Assembly (NCBI GenBank): GCA_947492525.1
Contig: CANLNQ010000044.1
Location: 1-38,064 of the forward strand
DNA length: 38,064 bases
Direction: 5' to 3'
DNA from: an uncultured Granulosicoccus sp.
GTDB lineage: Bacteria > Pseudomonadota > Gammaproteobacteria > Granulosicoccales > Granulosicoccaceae
A program made the translations under genes and the position numbers. Below, in pieces: positions 34,979-38,064 of this stretch. The stretch's first letter is position 1. The number at the start of each line of letters is the position of its first letter. Below the pieces are notes generated by a model. It ran no database searches, was not told the origin of the DNA, and worked only from the letters and a program-made list of their open reading frames with translations.

Positions 34979-37725
34979 CTGTCTGGAACAATCCGCACAC
35001 CGCGTTCATCACTGAGAATCCTGTGGCCCTCAGGCACTTCGAACCCTGCTGCCGCAACCAGCTCCTCGGCCGGCATGGGGCGAGGCGCTTCTGCGGGCTT
35101 GAAATACACGATACGTTTCCAGGAACGAACGATGCCGTCGCAGAAGATCAGCACCAGGTCATTTGCCCTTGCCAGTTGCAGCGCAGTCTCGACCGACTTC
35201 TCCTCTTCGGGAACCACCTGTATCGTCTCTTCCGAGACACCGTTTTCCATCAGCACGGCCTTGATGATCTCCGGCACTTCTTCAGGGGTGCGTCCGCGCG
35301 GATTATCGTCCGAATGACAGATGTAGTGGTCGAACTTGCCGACCACGGCCAGCGCGATGGCCCGTACATCCTCGTCACGTCGGTCTCCCGGGCAGGTCAC
35401 GCAGACGATGCGTTTGCCCACCGGATTCAGGCGCTGTACCAGATCCACCATGGCGGTAACGGCGGCCTCATTGTGACCGTAGTCGAGGATCACCCGGAAG
35501 CCATGTTCGTCAAACACGTTCATGCGGCCCGGTGACTGGAAAAAGGAATTGTCGAATGTGCGTAAACCGGTGCGAATCTGGTCGAGACTGAGGCCAAGCG
35601 AGAAGGCCATGGCAGCCGTGAACATCGCGTTCTCGACATTGTGCAGCGCCTTGCCTTCGAGCGTTGCCGGGATGAGATGCGTCCAGATCAGCGGGATCTG
35701 CGCGCCATTGTCGTAGATGACGATCTGTTCGCCGTTAAGGCCCTGTTCGAGCACGACGGCGCGCTTGCCCAGCTTGATGTGCTCGCGCACCAGCGCATTG
35801 TCGGGTCTGCGCGTCACATAGCAGATGTGCCTGGCATTGGTGTGTGCGGCCATCTTCAGCGTGTGGATGTTGTCGGCGTTGAGCACGGCGCAATCCTTGG
35901 CGACTTCGACCACCAGTCGCTTCACCTCGGCCAGCTCTTCGACTGTCTCGACACCGCCCAGGCCCAGATGATCGGAGGTGACATTCAGAACGGCGCCGAC
36001 ATCGCAATAGCGATAGCCCAGCCCGGCCCTGACAATGCCACCACGAGCGGTCTCCAGGACAGCCATGTCGACGGTGGGGTCGCGCAGCACCATGCTTGCC
36101 GAGGCGGGGCCTGTCATGTCGCCTTTCACCGTCATGTTGCCGTCGATGTAGATCGCATCCGTGGAGGTCTGCCCCACCGTGTGGCCGGCCATCTTCAGCA
36201 CATGCGCCAGCATGCGTGCGGTCGTGGTCTTGCCATTGGTACCTGTCAGTGCGGCCACCGGAATCCGGCTGGGAGCACCTTCCGGAAACAGCATGTCCAT
36301 GACGGCGCCGCCAACATCACGCCCCTGACCCTCGGAAGGGGCGATATGCATGCGCATGCCGGGGCCGGCGTTGATCTCGCAGATGGCGCCGCCGGTGTCG
36401 CGGTAGCTCTGAGTGATGTCCGTGGTCAGAAAGTCGACCGCGCCCACATCCAGGCCCACTGCCCGAATCGCACGCTCTGCCATCAGACGGTTCTCCGGGT
36501 GAATGATGTCGGTTACATCGATCGCGGTGCCGCCGGTGGAAATGTTGGCAGTCTTGCGCAGATAGACGATCTCACCGGCTTCCGGCACCGTGTCATGGGT
36601 GTATCCGGATTCCTTCAGGATGCGATCAGCCACCTCGTCCAGCTCGAGTCGTGTCAGCATGTTGTCATGGCCGACGCCTCGACGTGGATCTTCATTGACC
36701 TGGTCAACCAGTGCGGTGATACTGAGTTGGCCATCGCCCACGACGTGACCGGGCATTCGCTTGGCGGCAGCCACCAGCACGCCATTCACCACCAGCAGAC
36801 GGTGGTCATCGCCGGCAATCATGCTCTCGACCACGACGCCACTACCTTCGGCATCCGCAATCGCGAAGGCCTCTTCGGCCTCGGCATCGTTCATGACATT
36901 GACCACGACACCTCGGCCGTGATTGCCGTCTATCGGTTTGAGGACGACCGGATAGCCGATATCCGCCGCCACTTCCGCCGCTTCCTGTGGGTCTCTGACC
37001 AGCTCCTGAACGGGCACGGGCAAGCCGAGATCGGACAGCAGACGCGTGCACATTTCCTTGTCCGAGGCGATCTCGACGGCAATGTGCGACGTTTCGCTGG
37101 TCAGTGCCGCCTCGATGCGCTTCTGGTATTTGCCCTGGCCTACCTGGATGAGGCTTGCATTGTTGAGTCTCACCCAGGGAATATCGCGCGCATCGGCCGC
37201 CTGCACGAGCGCCTGTCCCGATGGGCCGAGTGACCGGCGCGAGGCAAAGTACATGAAGTCTTCAAGCTTCTCCTCGATCGCGGCGTCACTGGCATCCTCC
37301 TCGTTTTCCGGGGCAATCAGATCCAGGATCAGATCACGTGCCACGTCACCGGCCTCGATGCCGATATCGCGTGACTCGTAGCCGTAGAGCACTTCGACTT
37401 CATCCGGGTGCAGTGTTGAGGGTCTGGTGAAAGCTGTGCTGGCCGGTGCACCGGCCTGGTTCTGCAAGGCCAGCGCCAGGTGCGCCATCAGTTCTCCGAG
37501 ATGGCAGTCCGCTGCAGTGCGGGCACGGTCCATCAGCAATTCACCGTTTTCGGTGCGTGCTTCAGCCAGCCCGGGCACGAATCGGAGCAACGGGTCGAGC
37601 AGAATATCCGCATAGTCGGACACCGGCGTGCCGGCTCGTCGATGCAAGTCGACAGAGAGCCTGATCAGCGGTTGATGCGAGTATATGTTGGGGCCAACAT
37701 AGCACGAGGTAGATTCAATCCGCAT
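34975..37725 (-). CDS. cphA: Cyanophycin synthetase
   Basis: This 916-residue enzyme builds cyanophycin, a polymer with an aspartate backbone and arginine side groups, using ATP. An N-terminal domain (1-160) is followed by the ATP-grasp part (about 165-475) with KPIDGNHGRGV (263-273) and EINAGPGMRMH (450-460). The Mur-ligase-like part carries the P-loop GTNGKTTT (495-502), VLETARGGI, NVTSDHLG and, later, DYGHNEAA. ATP-grasp adds aspartate, the Mur-like part adds arginine. Its ATG has GGAG 7 bases upstream. It is the first gene of the operon with the double cyanophycinase, and divergent from the Asp-Thr-Ala repeat ORF. It is the anchor for the nitrogen-storage reading of this region. Confidence 0.97.
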   Translation of the reverse strand: MRIESTSCYVGPNIYSHQPLIRLSVDLHRRAGTPVSDYADILLDPLLRFVPGLAEARTENGELLMDRARTAADCHLGELMAHLALALQNQAGAPASTAFTRPSTLHPDEVEVLYGYESRDIGIEAGDVARDLILDLIAPENEEDASDAAIEEKLEDFMYFASRRSLGPSGQALVQAADARDIPWVRLNNASLIQVGQGKYQKRIEAALTSETSHIAVEIASDKEMCTRLLSDLGLPVPVQELVRDPQEAAEVAADIGYPVVLKPIDGNHGRGVVVNVMNDAEAEEAFAIADAEGSGVVVESMIAGDDHRLLVVNGVLVAAAKRMPGHVVGDGQLSITALVDQVNEDPRRGVGHDNMLTRLELDEVADRILKESGYTHDTVPEAGEIVYLRKTANISTGGTAIDVTDIIHPENRLMAERAIRAVGLDVGAVDFLTTDITQSYRDTGGAICEINAGPGMRMHIAPSEGQGRDVGGAVMDMLFPEGAPSRIPVAALTGTNGKTTTARMLAHVLKMAGHTVGQTSTDAIYIDGNMTVKGDMTGPASASMVLRDPTVDMAVLETARGGIVRAGLGYRYCDVGAVLNVTSDHLGLGGVETVEELAEVKRLVVEVAKDCAVLNADNIHTLKMAAHTNARHICYVTRRPDNALVREHIKLGKRAVVLEQGLNGEQIVIYDNGAQIPLIWTHLIPATLEGKALHNVENAMFTAAMAFSLGLSLDQIRTGLRTFDNSFFQSPGRMNVFDEHGFRVILDYGHNEAAVTAMVDLVQRLNPVGKRIVCVTCPGDRRDEDVRAIALAVVGKFDHYICHSDDNPRGRTPEEVPEIIKAVLMENGVSEETIQVVPEEEKSVETALQLARANDLVLIFCDGIVRSWKRIVYFKPAEAPRPMPAEELVAAAGFEVPEGHRILSDERGVRIVPDR

Positions 37726-37936
37726 TCTGGCTCCGGGCAGTTTGGTGAAACAGGGTTTTTTCAGACAAGCAACGCATCAAGGACTGTTTAGACGACCAGA
37801 ACCCTGAGGTAAAGAGGTATCGCGCTAAAGAGCTGTTTCCATTATTGCATGATTGATTGGCTGGTCTCGGCTATCCTGCACTGAGCATTCATGCGCCAGA
37901 AATAGTCCAGCTCAACCCGAACAAGGAACGCGACTG

Positions 37937-38064
37937 ATGAATACCATGGATCCTGCGACCGACACGGCCGATACGGCCGATACGGCCGATACGGCTGATA
38001 CGGCTGATACGGCTGATACGGCTGATACGGCTGATACGGCTGATACGGCTGATACGGCTGATAC
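37937..38064 (+). CDS. Start of an Asp-Thr-Ala repeat ORF (incomplete at the window edge)
   Basis: An ATG with AAGGAA 8 bases upstream starts a frame reading MNTMDPAT and then DTA triplets to the end of the window, with no stop. At least 11 complete DTA units are visible. The rest of the protein is outside the window, so its nature is unknown. The good ribosome binding site and in-frame repeat argue it is translated. It is divergent from cphA across a 211-base gap (37726-37936) that should hold both promoters. Confidence 0.6.
   Translation, partial: MNTMDPATDTADTADTADTADTADTADTADTADTADTADTAD
37961..38064 (+). repeat. Nine-base tandem repeat GATACGGCY
   Basis: Eleven complete copies and a partial twelfth run to the window edge: one GACACGGCC, two GATACGGCC, then eight GATACGGCT and a partial. 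The near-perfect identity of the later copies means recent expansion by slippage. As the unit is nine bases, copy number changes keep the frame and only change the number of Asp-Thr-Ala units. Confidence 0.95.

Noticed and set aside
35641..37233. A 530-codon frame on the plus strand opposite cphA
   Set aside because: It is exactly antisense to a clear cyanophycin synthetase, rich in His, Arg and Gly, and without a family pattern. High-GC genes often leave such open antisense frames.
37961..38064. Tandem nine-base repeats considered as a CRISPR or iteron array
   Set aside because: There are no spacers and the unit is a multiple of three in frame after a good start codon, so a coding repeat is the better reading.

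Overview
The window looks like chromosomal DNA of a marine-type gammaproteobacterium. This is an inference from gene style (lipoprotein boxes, outer-membrane porin, Lrp, LysR, TetR and AraC regulators next to DMT and LysE exporters, cyanophycin synthetase, a cyanate operon). A Granulosicoccus-like genus is plausible but cannot be proved from the sequence. No tRNA, rRNA or CRISPR array was seen.

Left part (1-7.4 kb): an IS21-type remnant (a palindromic set of short repeats plus the tail of an IstB-like gene), an orphan ORF, a 1082-residue STAND ATPase regulator with a C-terminal SARP/BTAD output module, a small GIY-YIG-like protein, an orphan lipoprotein, a 70-bp scrap of a LysR gene and a di-heme peroxidase-type lipoprotein.

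Middle part (7.7-24.3 kb): a patchwork of regulator/exporter modules and decaying genes. An Lrp regulator is divergent from a DMT exporter and an aminotransferase. A LysR regulator is divergent from an EamA exporter. A TetR regulator sits directly upstream of a CPBP membrane protease. Further on are a GGEEF diguanylate cyclase, a low-complexity lipoprotein, a DUF3291 protein and a LysE exporter. Decay is frequent here: a frameshifted His-rich ORF, a phosphoribosyltransferase scrap, an AraC gene lacking its sensor domain, a MarC gene with an in-frame stop, and a broken paralogue of an orphan 552-residue membrane-associated protein whose intact copy lies 8.5 kb away.

Right part (24.8-38.1 kb): a coherent nitrogen block. 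A porin is followed, convergently, by a tight operon reading leftward (substrate-binding protein, permease, ATPase, cyanase CynS, DUF1348 protein) that should import cyanate or a related anion and split cyanate to ammonia and CO2. A PAS-PAS-AAA+ sigma-54 activator is divergent from it and carries GAFSGA in place of GAFTGA. Next comes a leftward cyanophycin operon: cyanophycin synthetase, then a 737-residue double cyanophycinase whose second half keeps the Ser and Glu positions but has Asn where the catalytic His should be, then a small membrane protein. At the right edge, divergent from cphA, begins an ORF made of Asp-Thr-Ala repeats that runs out of the window. A working idea is nitrogen scavenging (cyanate) placed next to nitrogen storage (cyanophycin); the physical link is seen, the functional link is inferred.
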